Shown piece by piece: positions 41,371 to 50,045 of a stretch of 64,000 nucleotides of DNA (its first letter is position 1; every line of letters begins with the position of its first letter). A model generated the notes under the pieces. It saw only the letters and a program-made list of their open reading frames with translations, had not been told where the DNA came from and searched no databases. The DNA is from Natranaerovirga hydrolytica. Its GTDB lineage: Bacteria; Bacillota; Clostridia; Lachnospirales; DSM-24629. Where the stretch lies: assembly GCF_004339095.1 (NCBI RefSeq), contig NZ_SMGQ01000018.1, positions 24,227-88,226 on the forward strand, read 5' to 3'. Made by a program: the position numbers and the translations under genes.

Positions 41371-41873
41371 GTTTGATCACCCATTTCATTAAGTGTTTGT
41401 TCAATCAATTCATTGTATTCTTTTTCTTCTATAGATTTAGCAACGAATTTTTCAGCTAAAACAGTAGCTATATCAATCATTTCTGTTTTAACATCTTCTT
41501 TTACCTTTTCTTTTTCTCTTTCAATTTCAAGATGCGCTCTTTCCATAATGCGTTTTGCTTCTTCTTTAGCTTTTTGTATAATTTCTTCTTCTTTTCCCAT
41601 TGCTTTTTTTCTAGCATCAGAAAGTATAACATCTGCTTCTTTGTTTATATCTTTTAACTTCGTTTCATAATCCTCTTTTAGCTTTAAAGCATCCTTTTTT
41701 TGTTGACTTGCATCTTCAATATCTTTCCTTATTTTTTCTGAACGTTTTTCCATAAAGCTTCTTATTGGTTCATAAAGAAAATAACTCATTACAGCAAATA
41801 GTAGTAATAAAGTAATAATCATACCAACGCTGTCTAAAATAAGTTGCAAATCAAATCCAAATAATCTACCCAA
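41358..41873 (-). CDS. atpF: ATP synthase Fo subunit b
   Basis: A 171-aa stator subunit with an N-terminal transmembrane helix (LILDSVGMIITLLLLFAVMSYFL) and a long charged coiled coil (about residues 35-150, rich in Lys/Glu) that dimerises and reaches up to delta. It has a TTG start 8 nt after AAAGGAGG; no ATG is better placed. It lies between atpE and atpH. Confidence 0.96.
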   Translation of the reverse strand: MGRLFGFDLQLILDSVGMIITLLLLFAVMSYFLYEPIRSFMEKRSEKIRKDIEDASQQKKDALKLKEDYETKLKDINKEADVILSDARKKAMGKEEEIIQKAKEEAKRIMERAHLEIEREKEKVKEDVKTEMIDIATVLAEKFVAKSIEEKEYNELIEQTLNEMGDQTWLN

Positions 41874-41913
41874 ATTTATTGCCTCCTTTCAGCTTAAGAT
41901 AAGGAGCTTAAAA

Positions 41914-42216
<303 letters not shown>

Positions 42217-42304
42217 TTAATAAGTTTTTTAATTTTTATATTTATTAACCCACTTTATGCTTTTATTCTCTAGCAAAAAAAATGAGTTGAATACAATTAA
42301 ACCA

Positions 42305-42985
42305 TTATTCCATTGCACCTGTTAATAAAACCATACTTAATATTGTAAATACAAATGCTTGTAAAAGGCCTGCAAAAATATCAAAATAAAAATGCAAAAA
42401 CCCAGGTATACCTATATTCATAAACCATGGTGTTGAATAATACAAAGAAAGTAGCACTGTTCCACCAATAATATTTCCAAATAAACGGAAAGATAAAGAA
42501 ACAGGATTTGCTAACTCCCCTATAACATTAATCGGTGTTAAAAATACAATTGGCTCAGTAAGGCCTTTCAAGTAACCACCTACACCTTTTGCCTTAATGC
42601 CGTAATACTGGAACATAAAAAACGAAATAATCGCCAATCCTAATGGCACAGCATAATCTGCAGTTGGTGGCCTTAATAATACTAAACCTGATAAATTTGA
42701 TATAATCAAAAATACAAATAGTGTTAAAAAATAAGACGCAAATTTCTTCCCTTGCTGCCCCATCGTTGTTACGGCGAACTTGTCAAAAAGTTCTATGACC
42801 ATCTCAACAAAATTTTGAAGTCCTGTAGGCACTTCTTGAAACCTCTTAAATCTTCTATTCACATAAATAGAGAATCCGATTAAGAACAGACTAATCATCA
42901 ATACACTAAAATGTGTTGACCCAATCATCCATTCTATATCACCAATATTAATTACAAACAATTCTTCTATAGTGAAATCTGTCAC
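42305..42985 (-). CDS. atpB: ATP synthase Fo subunit a
   Basis: A 226-aa stator subunit forming the ion half-channels against the c ring. It has five to six transmembrane helices with the essential Arg in NPVSLSFRLFGNIIGG and the C-terminal GLLQAFVFTILSMVLL. The open frame extends to an ATG at 43027, but GAGGTGG lies within that extension; GTG 42985, 5 nt after it, gives an N-terminus of normal length. It follows the atpI-like gene and precedes atpE by 109 nt. Confidence 0.95.
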   Translation of the reverse strand: MTDFTIEELFVINIGDIEWMIGSTHFSVLMISLFLIGFSIYVNRRFKRFQEVPTGLQNFVEMVIELFDKFAVTTMGQQGKKFASYFLTLFVFLIISNLSGLVLLRPPTADYAVPLGLAIISFFMFQYYGIKAKGVGGYLKGLTEPIVFLTPINVIGELANPVSLSFRLFGNIIGGTVLLSLYYSTPWFMNIGIPGFLHFYFDIFAGLLQAFVFTILSMVLLTGAME

Positions 42986-43035
42986 ACATACCACCTCACA
43001 AGTCTTTTTATTTATTTTAAAATGCATTGCGCATA

Positions 43036-43407
43036 TTAAGTTTTATTAAATAAAGGCATTAAATAGATAGACATTTTTAGTAAGAAAAGACCTATTATTA
43101 TACCTACCACTGTATCAGGATAAAATTTTATAGCCAATATTAAAATAACCATAATGATAAAATATCTACTAATTGATTTTTTTATGGTATAACTTTTTGC
43201 TTTTTCTGGAGATCGATCTAAAGCTTTATTCATACTTTTATTAATATCTATAAGTTGTAAAATTGCTGTTAATGTCCCGACTATAACACCTATAACAAAA
43301 GCTATGTTTTTAAAGAAAACAAAAGAAATTATTATTATTGTTAAAGATATAACTAACATTCCTTTTATTATACCTTTTAACAGTTTTTGTTGTGATTGAT
43401 CTATCAT
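43036..43407 (-). CDS. atpI: ATP synthase subunit I (AtpI-like)
   Basis: A 123-aa membrane protein with four predicted transmembrane helices and a basic loop (KSMNKALDRSPEKAKSY). It fits the ATP-synt_I family found second in Firmicute atp operons. AtpI-type proteins help assemble the c ring, notably in Na+-ATP synthases. AGAAAGGG precedes the ATG. The sequence itself is poorly conserved, so position in the operon carries much of the weight. Confidence 0.8.
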   Translation of the reverse strand: MIDQSQQKLLKGIIKGMLVISLTIIIISFVFFKNIAFVIGVIVGTLTAILQLIDINKSMNKALDRSPEKAKSYTIKKSISRYFIIMVILILAIKFYPDTVVGIIIGLFLLKMSIYLMPLFNKT

Positions 43408-43420
43408 TAATATCCCTTTC

Positions 43421-43636
43421 TTATGAATCTTTATTAAAAAATTTTGTTGTAATCACAAATAAATTACGCATTGCTGCCATTAAACCTAATATAATAAATA
43501 TAACGGTTACAATACCATTAGCATTTAATTTTTCATCTAACCATTTGCCAAAAAAAATGCCAAATAATATAGGAATCATCATGACTAAAGCTATTTGATT
43601 TAACAACACAAGATACTTTAATACTTTAGGATCCAT
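43421..43636 (-). CDS. AtpZ/AtpI family small membrane protein
   Basis: A 71-aa protein with two transmembrane helices. The short turn FGKWLDEKLNANG between them, followed by VIFIILGLMAAMRNL, is characteristic of the AtpZ/AtpI (DUF) family encoded first in many atp operons and linked to Mg2+ or assembly functions. GGGAG lies 10 nt before the ATG. It is the first gene after the atp promoter. Confidence 0.8.
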   Translation of the reverse strand: MDPKVLKYLVLLNQIALVMMIPILFGIFFGKWLDEKLNANGIVTVIFIILGLMAAMRNLFVITTKFFNKDS

Positions 43637-44091
43637 TTTTTATTAACTCCCATTTTCAAATATCAACTTGTAACGCAACTATTTGAATCTATTATACCAT
43701 TTTTTTACAAATTGTCTACATTGAACACTTGGAATTTCTTTAGTACAATTAAACCATAATTGAACCATATTCTCAACCTTTTACAAGGATTTTTATTTGT
43801 TATGGCGTATTTTTGTGATATAATACAAATAAATAAAATTTCAACCTTAAATTTTGTTATAAAAAACCAAGGCGATTGATTAACTTGTATACATTTATAT
43901 ATGATACTAAATGCTTTTATTTACGTCAAGAAATATTTCTTTGTTTTTATTCATTTTTTTATCATTTTATTTTTCATAACCTGTATACAAGTGCCCATTT
44001 ATTGTTTTTTGTTTAAGGTTTTTAGTTCTTTTTTATTAACCTATTAATTATAATTTACTATTGAACCATCAAAAACCAAGGAGGTAATATT
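43637..44091. other. 455-bp divergent region between atp operon and ACT gene
   Basis: On the minus strand it has the atp promoter. On the plus strand it has TTGTTA-N16-TATAAT (43797-43824; extended -10 TGATATAAT), which would give the ACT gene an untranslated leader of about 260 nt. Within that leader are a perfect 11-bp inverted pair ACTTGTATACA (43883-43893) / TGTATACAAGT (43982-43992) and the 14-bp palindrome AAGAAATATTTCTT between them. No coding sequence seen. Confidence 0.55.
43691..43718 (-). promoter_or_regulatory. atp operon promoter
   Basis: TAGACA (43718-43713), 16-nt spacer, extended -10 TGGTATAAT with TATAAT at 43696-43691, minus strand, about 55 nt before the first atp gene. 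Confidence 0.75.
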
Positions 44092-44562
44092 ATGGAAGCT
44101 GTTATTACAAATTTATATGTTACACAAAATGTAACCCTTATTACTTTGATTAATGTTCCTAGCAAAATTGGATCAAGAGCTGATATATTCAAATCTCTTG
44201 CTCAAGCAGATATAAACATTGATATGGTAAGTCAAACCACGCCTTTTAAAGAAGAGATTAACATTTCTTTTACCATTGATGATGAAGAACTGTTAAATGC
44301 TATTCAAGCACTTAAAACTTTCAAAGGGTCTATTCCTGATTTGAGAATTGAAGTGAACTCAAACAATAGCAAAATCTCACTGTTTGGGGACGCTATGAGA
44401 CACACTTCTGGGGTATTTGCAGAGTCACTAGACTTGTTGGTGAGAGCAAATGTGGATGTAAAGATTGTAACAACGTCAGAAGCGGATATTTCTTATTTGA
44501 TCTATTCTTCAGATGAGTCAAAGGCACTTTCTATATTAAGAGAACATTATAACATTGCATAA
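44092..44562 (+). CDS. Stand-alone double ACT-domain protein (aspartokinase-like)
   Basis: A 156-aa protein made only of two ACT domains (about residues 12-78 and 92-155): NVTLITLINVPSKIGSRADIFKSLAQADINIDMVSQ, then ISLFGDAMRHTSGVFAESLDLLVRANVDVKIVTTSEADISYLI. It resembles the regulatory half of aspartate kinase without the kinase domain. ACT pairs bind amino acids, so it may sense Lys or Thr, or regulate a partner enzyme encoded elsewhere. AAGGAGG precedes the ATG. Single gene with a long leader and a strong terminator. Confidence 0.8.
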   Translation: MEAVITNLYVTQNVTLITLINVPSKIGSRADIFKSLAQADINIDMVSQTTPFKEEINISFTIDDEELLNAIQALKTFKGSIPDLRIEVNSNNSKISLFGDAMRHTSGVFAESLDLLVRANVDVKIVTTSEADISYLIYSSDESKALSILREHYNIA

Positions 44563-44582
44563 TATAACAAAATGATTTCATA

Positions 44583-44639
44583 AAAAAAGCAACAAACAAA
44601 AACCCTTTTACAATTTGTGTTTTTGTTTGTTGCTTTTTT
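44583..44639. terminator. Bidirectional terminator (ACT gene / tagO)
   Basis: Perfect 21-bp arms (44583-44603 and 44619-44639; AAAAAAGCAACAAAC at the outer end) with a 15-nt loop. The right arm is also the last coding stretch of the converging tagO gene (residues NKQKHKL); its stop codon lies in the loop. Confidence 0.9.
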
Positions 44640-45693
44640 CTCTTACTATAATAAAATTATCTATCACCCAAACAATGAGCATTGTTGCCAACAGTATAAA
44701 TGCCACTAAAGCATCGGTTAAGGCAAATAATATGCCTGCTAAACCAAAACAACTGCTAATACCATACAAAGTTAAAACCGCTCTTTTTTGACTATAACCT
44801 CTATCTACTAATCTGTGGTGCAAATGCCCTCTATCTGCTTCCATTACAGGTCTTCCACTAATCACTCTTCTAAAGATAGCAAAAAATGTATCAAATATTG
44901 GTAACCCTAAGACTAAAACTGCAACAAATACTGTAACAGCTGTATAACTCTTCATCAACCCTTGAATAGATATTACTGCAAGGGTAAATCCTAGAAAAGT
45001 GGAACCTGTATCACCCATAAATATCTTAGCTGGATTAAAGTTATACGGCAAAAACCCTAAACAAGAGCCTGCAAGAGCTGCTGTTAAAACAATCGTCACA
45101 GGTATTGGAACCGGTGTTAAAATAGACAAAAGCATCAAACATAAAGCTGCAATTGAGGAAACGCCTGCTGCTAATCCATCTAACCCATCAATTAGATTAA
45201 CCGCATTGGTTACACCAATTACCCAAACCATAGTCACCAATTTACTCATAGCGCCTAATTCAATAATATTAGCAGATGAAAAAGGCCATGAAAAATACTC
45301 TATCGTTGTACCTGTATAAACCACAATTAAAGCCGCAATGATTTGAAATGAAAGCTTTATTTTAGGGCTCAAAGAATGAACATCATCTAAAAGACCTACA
45401 CTGGTTATTAAAATACCACCAAAAATCAATCCCATTAACTGAACATTTTCCACGCCATTCATAAAGGGAACTATAAAAATGACTGTCAGCATAAATCCTG
45501 AAACAATAGCTATTCCACCTGCTAGAGGCATAGGCTTTTTATGCATCCCTCTCGATTTAGGATAATCAATAGCACCAATTTTAAATGCAATTTTTTTGCT
45601 TACCGGAGTCATTAACAACGATATTGCAAATGCAATACCAAAAGCTAATATATATATATAACTTGGATTCAAACCATTTATTATTTTTAACAT
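44608..45693 (-). CDS. tagO: Undecaprenyl-phosphate GlcNAc-1-phosphate transferase (TagO/WecA family)
   Basis: A 361-aa membrane enzyme with about 11 transmembrane helices that moves GlcNAc-1-phosphate onto undecaprenyl phosphate, the first lipid-linked step of wall polymer synthesis. Signature motifs are VGLLDDVHSLSPKIKL, NAVNLIDGLDGLAAG, KIFMGDTGS and the WecA-type RGHLHHRL. The HLHH motif separates it from MraY. In this organism the product could feed the secondary wall polymer that anchors the SLH proteins encoded nearby. A consensus promoter lies upstream, and its 3' end is built into the terminator hairpin. Confidence 0.92.
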   Translation of the reverse strand: MLKIINGLNPSYIYILAFGIAFAISLLMTPVSKKIAFKIGAIDYPKSRGMHKKPMPLAGGIAIVSGFMLTVIFIVPFMNGVENVQLMGLIFGGILITSVGLLDDVHSLSPKIKLSFQIIAALIVVYTGTTIEYFSWPFSSANIIELGAMSKLVTMVWVIGVTNAVNLIDGLDGLAAGVSSIAALCLMLLSILTPVPIPVTIVLTAALAGSCLGFLPYNFNPAKIFMGDTGSTFLGFTLAVISIQGLMKSYTAVTVFVAVLVLGLPIFDTFFAIFRRVISGRPVMEADRGHLHHRLVDRGYSQKRAVLTLYGISSCFGLAGILFALTDALVAFILLATMLIVWVIDNFIIVREKSNKQKHKL

Positions 45694-45764
45694 TTGTGTG
45701 GCTCCTTTATTTTTTTTAGAACCTATTATTAGTTTCTTTAATATGAAAAAATTTAACCAAGTAC

Positions 45765-45793
45765 ATTCTATATTTTTATGTAATAAATGTCAA
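45765..45793 (-). promoter_or_regulatory. tagO promoter
   Basis: Perfect -35 TTGACA (45793-45788), 17-nt spacer, TAGAAT (45770-45765) on the minus strand, about 70 nt before the start codon. Confidence 0.8.
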
Positions 45794-45943
45794 CAAAATT
45801 TAAACTTGTAATATAAACTTAATGTAAAACAGTCATATAAAACACTTAGCGCTGTCTTCTACTTTTCACCCATTTTTACCCATCTTTTTTTTGACATAAC
45901 TTTCTTTACCAATAAAATCTTATTTTATGCATATTTGTATTTA

Positions 45944-45977
45944 AAATTAGAGAATGGGAAATCCCATTCTCTAATTT
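45944..45977. terminator. Terminator at end of ywlC-comEB operon
   Basis: Perfect 15-bp arms AAATTAGAGAATGGG / CCCATTCTCTAATTT, 4-nt loop. It overlaps the comEB stop codon and has a T-rich flank on both strands, stronger on plus. Confidence 0.8.
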
Positions 45978-46417
45978 TTTGTATACTTAACAATTTCTAT
46001 ATTCGCTTCTCTTAATAAGTCTAATGACAATGTATCTGGGTACGCTCCATTAAAAACAATCTTATGAATACCCGCATTAATAATTAATTTTGAACAAATC
46101 ACACAAGGCTGATTGGTTACATAAATTGTGCTGCCATCTATATTCACACCATGCTTTGCCGCTTGTACAATAGCGTTTTGTTCTGCATGAGATGCTCTAC
46201 ATAATTCATGTCTTTCGCCTGATGGAATCTTTAATTCATCTCTTAGACATCCAACTGTTTCACAATGTTGACAGCCTGAAGGTGCACCATTATATCCAGA
46301 AGATAAAATTCTTTTATCTTTGACGATTAAAGCGCCTACTTTTCTTCTTAAACAAGTGGACCTTCCTTTTATCAAATCAACTATGTCCATAAAGTACTGA
46401 TCCCAACTCGGTCTCAA
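45971..46417 (-). CDS. comEB: dCMP deaminase (ComEB family)
   Basis: A 148-aa zinc deaminase that converts dCMP to dUMP for dTMP synthesis. Zinc and catalytic motif [11 protein letters not shown] (His and Glu, about residues 78-88) and PCVICSK (two Cys, about 103-109). An extra Cys/His set (CQHCETVGC...HELC) is as in ComEB/T4-type enzymes. It has a TTG start 7 nt after GGGGGG. It is encoded 25 nt behind upp, making a pyrimidine pair, and ends in the operon terminator. Confidence 0.93.
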   Translation of the reverse strand: MRPSWDQYFMDIVDLIKGRSTCLRRKVGALIVKDKRILSSGYNGAPSGCQHCETVGCLRDELKIPSGERHELCRASHAEQNAIVQAAKHGVNIDGSTIYVTNQPCVICSKLIINAGIHKIVFNGAYPDTLSLDLLREANIEIVKYTKN

Positions 46418-46442
46418 TTAATAGCCCCCCATTCTTAGCACA

Positions 46443-47072
46443 CTATTTTGTTCCGTATAGTCTGTCCCCTGCGTCACCTAATCCTGGAACAATATAACCA
46501 TGCTCATTTAATTTTTCATCTAATGCCGCTAAGAATATATCTACATCCGGGTGTTCATTTTGAACCCTTTGCACACCTTCTGGCGCTGCTAACAGACACA
46601 TTAATCGAATTCTTTTAACACCTTTATCTTTAATAAACTGAATCGCTGCTGAAGCAGATCCACCTGTTGCTAACATGGGATCTAACACAAAGATATCTCT
46701 TTCATCTGCATCAATCGGAAGTTTACAATAATATTCCACTGGATTTAACGTTTCTGGATCTCTGTATAATCCTACATGCCCAACCTTTGCTGCCGGAACC
46801 AAGTTAAGCATACCGTCTACCATACCTAACCCAGCCCTTAAAATAGGCACGATACCTAATTTCTTCCCTGCAATGGCTTTTGCCTTTGTCTTTGTAACCG
46901 GTGTTTCTACTTCTACATCTCGTAAAGGCAAATTCCTAGTTGCTTCATAACACATCAGCATAGATATTTCTTCAACAATTTCTCTAAACTCTTTTGAACC
47001 CGTTTCTTTATTTCTTAAAATACCAACTTTGTGTTGGATTAATGGATGTTCCATAACATAAACACTTGACAT
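46443..47072 (-). CDS. upp: Uracil phosphoribosyltransferase
   Basis: A 209-aa salvage enzyme that makes UMP from uracil and PRPP. Recognisable are the uracil/PRPP segments [41 protein letters not shown], the PRPP loop [16 protein letters not shown] and the C-terminal [19 protein letters not shown] 7 nt before ATG. It keeps the upp position upstream of the atp genes as in Bacillus, but comEB, tagO and the ACT gene now separate it from atpI. Confidence 0.97.
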   Translation of the reverse strand: MSSVYVMEHPLIQHKVGILRNKETGSKEFREIVEEISMLMCYEATRNLPLRDVEVETPVTKTKAKAIAGKKLGIVPILRAGLGMVDGMLNLVPAAKVGHVGLYRDPETLNPVEYYCKLPIDADERDIFVLDPMLATGGSASAAIQFIKDKGVKRIRLMCLLAAPEGVQRVQNEHPDVDIFLAALDEKLNEHGYIVPGLGDAGDRLYGTK

Positions 47073-47099
47073 AATTTGTCCTCCTTATGTAATTTAATT

Positions 47100-47531
47100 T
47101 TATTGTTTTTCAATTTTTGATATTCTTCTTAGGTGTCTTTCGTCATTAGAAAACTCAGTACTTAAAAATGTTTCTACGATTTTTAATCCTAAGCCAACGC
47201 CAACAACACGTCCACCCATTACCAATACATTGGCATTATTATGCTCTCTTGTTGCTTCTGCACTAAAGCAATCATGACATAATGCTGCTCTAATACCTTT
47301 GTTTTTATTAGCAGCAATGGATATCCCTATGCCTGTCCCACATATTAAAATACCTTTTTCACATTCTCCACTTTGTATAGATTGGGCTACCTTATGAGCA
47401 AATTCTGGGTAGTCACAAGACTCTGTTGAATAGCAACCCAAATCTTTATATGGCATTTTGTTTTCTTCTAAATACTGAATAATATTATTTTTTAATTCGA
47501 ATCCTCCGTGATCAGAACCTATAGCGATCAT
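47100..47531 (-). CDS. rpiB: Ribose-5-phosphate isomerase B
   Basis: A 143-aa enzyme of the RpiB/LacAB family (YwlF in Bacillus) that interconverts ribose 5-phosphate and ribulose 5-phosphate. Start MIAIGSDHGGFELK carries the phosphate-contacting Asp-His, GILICGTGIGISIAANK the catalytic Cys and anion hole, and CHDCFSAEATREHNNANVLVMGGRVVG the conserved end. Its ATG overlaps the stop of ywlE (ATGA). Pairing with upp makes metabolic sense through PRPP. Confidence 0.95.
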   Translation of the reverse strand: MIAIGSDHGGFELKNNIIQYLEENKMPYKDLGCYSTESCDYPEFAHKVAQSIQSGECEKGILICGTGIGISIAANKNKGIRAALCHDCFSAEATREHNNANVLVMGGRVVGVGLGLKIVETFLSTEFSNDERHLRRISKIEKQ

Positions 47532-47989
47532 TCATTGTCCTCCCATTCTATTTTATTATTGAGTTTACTGATCAATTCATTTAATTGATTAAACGTCAGC
47601 TCGTACGCTTTTATAGATTGTCCAAAAGGATCTTCTATTATCCCTTTTTCACCCACAAACTCATTTAAGGTATACACATTATTATTAAGTATACTGTATT
47701 GTTTTAATAGCATTAATTTATGACCATCTGTCATGGTTAATATCAGCGTATTATTCTCTACTTCATTAATATCAAAAGGCTTTGCTTGATGTTGTTCCAA
47801 TGACAAATTATTTTTATTGGTAATGGCTATGGCTTTTTCATTGGCACCACTACTATAACTGACAAATATGCCTCTTGAAATAATTTCTATAGGGTGATTC
47901 AATATGTTCTTCCCAATCACTTCTGCCATTGGGCTTCTACACGTATTGCCTGTACAGACAAAAATGATTTTTTTTACTTTTCTACTCAT
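47528..47989 (-). CDS. ywlE: Low-molecular-weight phosphatase, YwlE-type (protein-arginine phosphatase-like)
   Basis: A 153-aa LMW-PTP fold protein. P-loop VCTGNTCRSPMAE (Cys12, Arg18 from the corrected start) and the general-acid DPFG motif near residue 115. The Thr at the fifth P-loop position (CTGNT) is the residue that gives Bacillus YwlE its preference for phosphoarginine over phosphotyrosine. The open frame begins 8 codons earlier at 48013, but AAAGGTGATAGTC precedes ATG 47989. It lies between ywlC and rpiB as in Bacillus (ywlD is missing). Confidence 0.88.
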   Translation of the reverse strand: MSRKVKKIIFVCTGNTCRSPMAEVIGKNILNHPIEIISRGIFVSYSSGANEKAIAITNKNNLSLEQHQAKPFDINEVENNTLILTMTDGHKLMLLKQYSILNNNVYTLNEFVGEKGIIEDPFGQSIKAYELTFNQLNELISKLNNKIEWEDNE

Positions 47990-48051
47990 GACTATCACCT
48001 TTATTATTTGCATAAATGATTATTGAAGCAATTGATACGTATCCTCTGAGT

Positions 48052-49104
48052 TTATACATTAATCACTTGATATCCAGAAGCCTTTAATAGTCTGTTCATA
48101 ATGGCTTGTCCTAAGTTACGCTCATTAAAGCTTTCAGAAAAAATCAAATCCACTTCCTCTTTATCAAAAGCTCTCAGTATCTCAAAAAGCTTATTTGCAA
48201 TCTCTTTTTCATCATCTCTGCTACCGATGACTTTTATGGTTCCTGAGACATACTTATTTTCAGTTTGATGCGTAGCAATCACACCCACTTTTAATCCTTG
48301 GTTTTCATTTTCTGCTATAAGACCATTTATTTTTTCTACCACTTTATTGATGTCACCTTTTATTACCGTTAACTGCGCATTGGGAGCATAATGTTTGTAT
48401 TTCATTCCAGGTGATTTGGGCGTCAAGCTATTGTGATAGGCTTGAAATAAAGATTGATCATACTCTATATGACCAATGACTTGGTCCATCATTGATTTTG
48501 TAATTGACCCTGGTCTTAAAATCAAAGGTTCTTCACTGGTAACATCTATTACCGTTGACTCTAATCCTATATCGACTTTGCCACCCTCTATAATCATATC
48601 CACTTTTCCATTGAGGTCATCAATCACATGTTGACCATTGGTAGGACTGGGTCTGCCTGATAAATTAGCGCTAGGTGCTGCCACTGGAACTTTTGCTTTT
48701 TCAATAATTTCTAAAGCAATCTTATGAGCCGGCATTCTAATGGCAACAGTATTAAGGCCTCCTGTTATAGTATTTGGTACGTTTTCACTTTTGTTAAATA
48801 CCAATGTAAGAGGGCCTGGCCAAAATTTATCGATCAGTTTATACGCTTTTTCTGGAATATTTGAGACCAAAGTTTGAATGTCTTCTACTTTAGCAATATG
48901 AATGATTAAAGGATTATCCGAGGGTCTTCCCTTGGCTGTATATATTTTATTAGCTGCATCTACACTAAGGGCATTCGCACCTAAACCATATACCGTTTCT
49001 GTTGGAAAAGCAACAAGACCACCATTTCTTAAAATAGCTGCTGCTTTTTGTATGATTGCGTAATCTATATTATCTTTATCTACTGCTTCAATAAGTGTCT
49101 CCAT
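48052..49104 (-). CDS. ywlC: L-threonylcarbamoyladenylate synthase (Sua5/YwlC)
   Basis: A 350-aa two-domain Sua5 protein for the t6A modification of ANN-decoding tRNAs. The YrdC domain (about residues 10-200) has GGLVAFPTETVYGLGANAL, KGRPSDNPLIIHI and VPVAAPSANLSGRPSPT. The C-terminal Sua5 domain (about 215-350) is joined by the linker SPGMKYKHYAPNA. TTG 49119 lies before GAGGT; ATG 49104 is the better start. First gene of the ywlC-ywlE-rpiB-upp-comEB run. Confidence 0.95.
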   Translation of the reverse strand: METLIEAVDKDNIDYAIIQKAAAILRNGGLVAFPTETVYGLGANALSVDAANKIYTAKGRPSDNPLIIHIAKVEDIQTLVSNIPEKAYKLIDKFWPGPLTLVFNKSENVPNTITGGLNTVAIRMPAHKIALEIIEKAKVPVAAPSANLSGRPSPTNGQHVIDDLNGKVDMIIEGGKVDIGLESTVIDVTSEEPLILRPGSITKSMMDQVIGHIEYDQSLFQAYHNSLTPKSPGMKYKHYAPNAQLTVIKGDINKVVEKINGLIAENENQGLKVGVIATHQTENKYVSGTIKVIGSRDDEKEIANKLFEILRAFDKEEVDLIFSESFNERNLGQAIMNRLLKASGYQVINV

Positions 49105-49250
49105 ATTTACCTCAATCAATTATAAGATTTACAATGACATATTCTATTTTATTATAACATTTTTTATGAAATATTAAAGAATAATTTTGTTTCTAACCAA
49201 ATTTCTTTTTATATACCAGTATATAATTTACTGATTAAGACTATAAAAAA

Positions 49251-49280
49251 GTATTGTAGTAGCCTAGGCCACTACAATAC
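49251..49280 (-). terminator. cwlD terminator
   Basis: Stem GTATTGTAGTGGCC / GGCTACTACAATAC (one mismatch, CTAGG centre) with TTTTTT after it on the minus strand, right at the cwlD stop codon. Confidence 0.85.
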
Positions 49281-49979
49281 CTATTCATTTTCATTAAAGT
49301 AATTTTTAATACCCATAAAAATAGACCACGCCAGTTTTTCTTGGTATTCCTTTGTCTGTAACCTATCTGCTTCTTCCCAATTAGATAAAAAGCCGCACTC
49401 TACTATAACTGCTGGGCAAGGTGTTTGTTTTAGAATAAAATAAGCATCATTTGCTTTTGGCGTTCTACTTGTTTTAGGCTGTGCATATCGAATGATTTCA
49501 TTTTGAATGGCTTCTGCCAAGGCTTCCCCTTCTTGGGAACTAGAATAATAGAAAACTTGTGCACCATTGTATTTTTCTTGATGAAAACTGTTCTGATGAA
49601 TGCTAACAACTAAATCCGCGTTGTTTTCTTGAATGATTTGAGCTCTTTTATTAAGATCCGCTCTTTTTTTATTTGAATCGCTTTCGCTATACAAGCCAAT
49701 ATCAGTTTCACGTGTCATAATGACTTTTATATCACCTTGTTCTAAAAATGTTTTTAGTTTAAGTGCAATTTCTAAGTTTATATCTTTTTCAAAGGCACCA
49801 TTTACCGCCACTTTTCCTGGATCTCTACCTCCATGCCCCGGATCAACAATAACCGTTTTAACATTAAAAAAACTGGATTTGGCTCTTACGATATAGGTCA
49901 CGCACAAATTAAAAACCAATAACAATAAGATGACCACTAAAATATATTTAATTCCATTAACTGTAATGATACGCTTCAA
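49281..49979 (-). CDS. cwlD: N-acetylmuramoyl-L-alanine amidase, CwlD-type
   Basis: A 232-aa Amidase_3 protein with an N-terminal signal anchor (about residues 10-30). Zinc and catalytic motifs: VDPGHGGRDPG (His), the Glu in GAFEKDINLEIA, VSIHQNSF (His) and IVECGFLSN (Glu). Size, anchor and domain layout match CwlD, which starts muramic-delta-lactam formation in the spore cortex. That implies an endospore former and probably mother-cell expression, although no clear SigE/SigG promoter was identified. GAGG precedes the ATG. Single gene with terminator. Confidence 0.88.
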   Translation of the reverse strand: MKRIITVNGIKYILVVILLLLVFNLCVTYIVRAKSSFFNVKTVIVDPGHGGRDPGKVAVNGAFEKDINLEIALKLKTFLEQGDIKVIMTRETDIGLYSESDSNKKRADLNKRAQIIQENNADLVVSIHQNSFHQEKYNGAQVFYYSSSQEGEALAEAIQNEIIRYAQPKTSRTPKANDAYFILKQTPCPAVIVECGFLSNWEEADRLQTKEYQEKLAWSIFMGIKNYFNENE

Positions 49980-50045
49980 ATCATGACCTCTTTTATGTTG
50001 TTTTTATACTATATTATTTGTGAATTATAATTTTATTACTAAAAT

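Noticed and set aside
48014..48051. Missing ywlD between ywlC and ywlE
   Set aside because: The gap is only 62 nt and holds no remnant, so this is gene absence and not a pseudogene.
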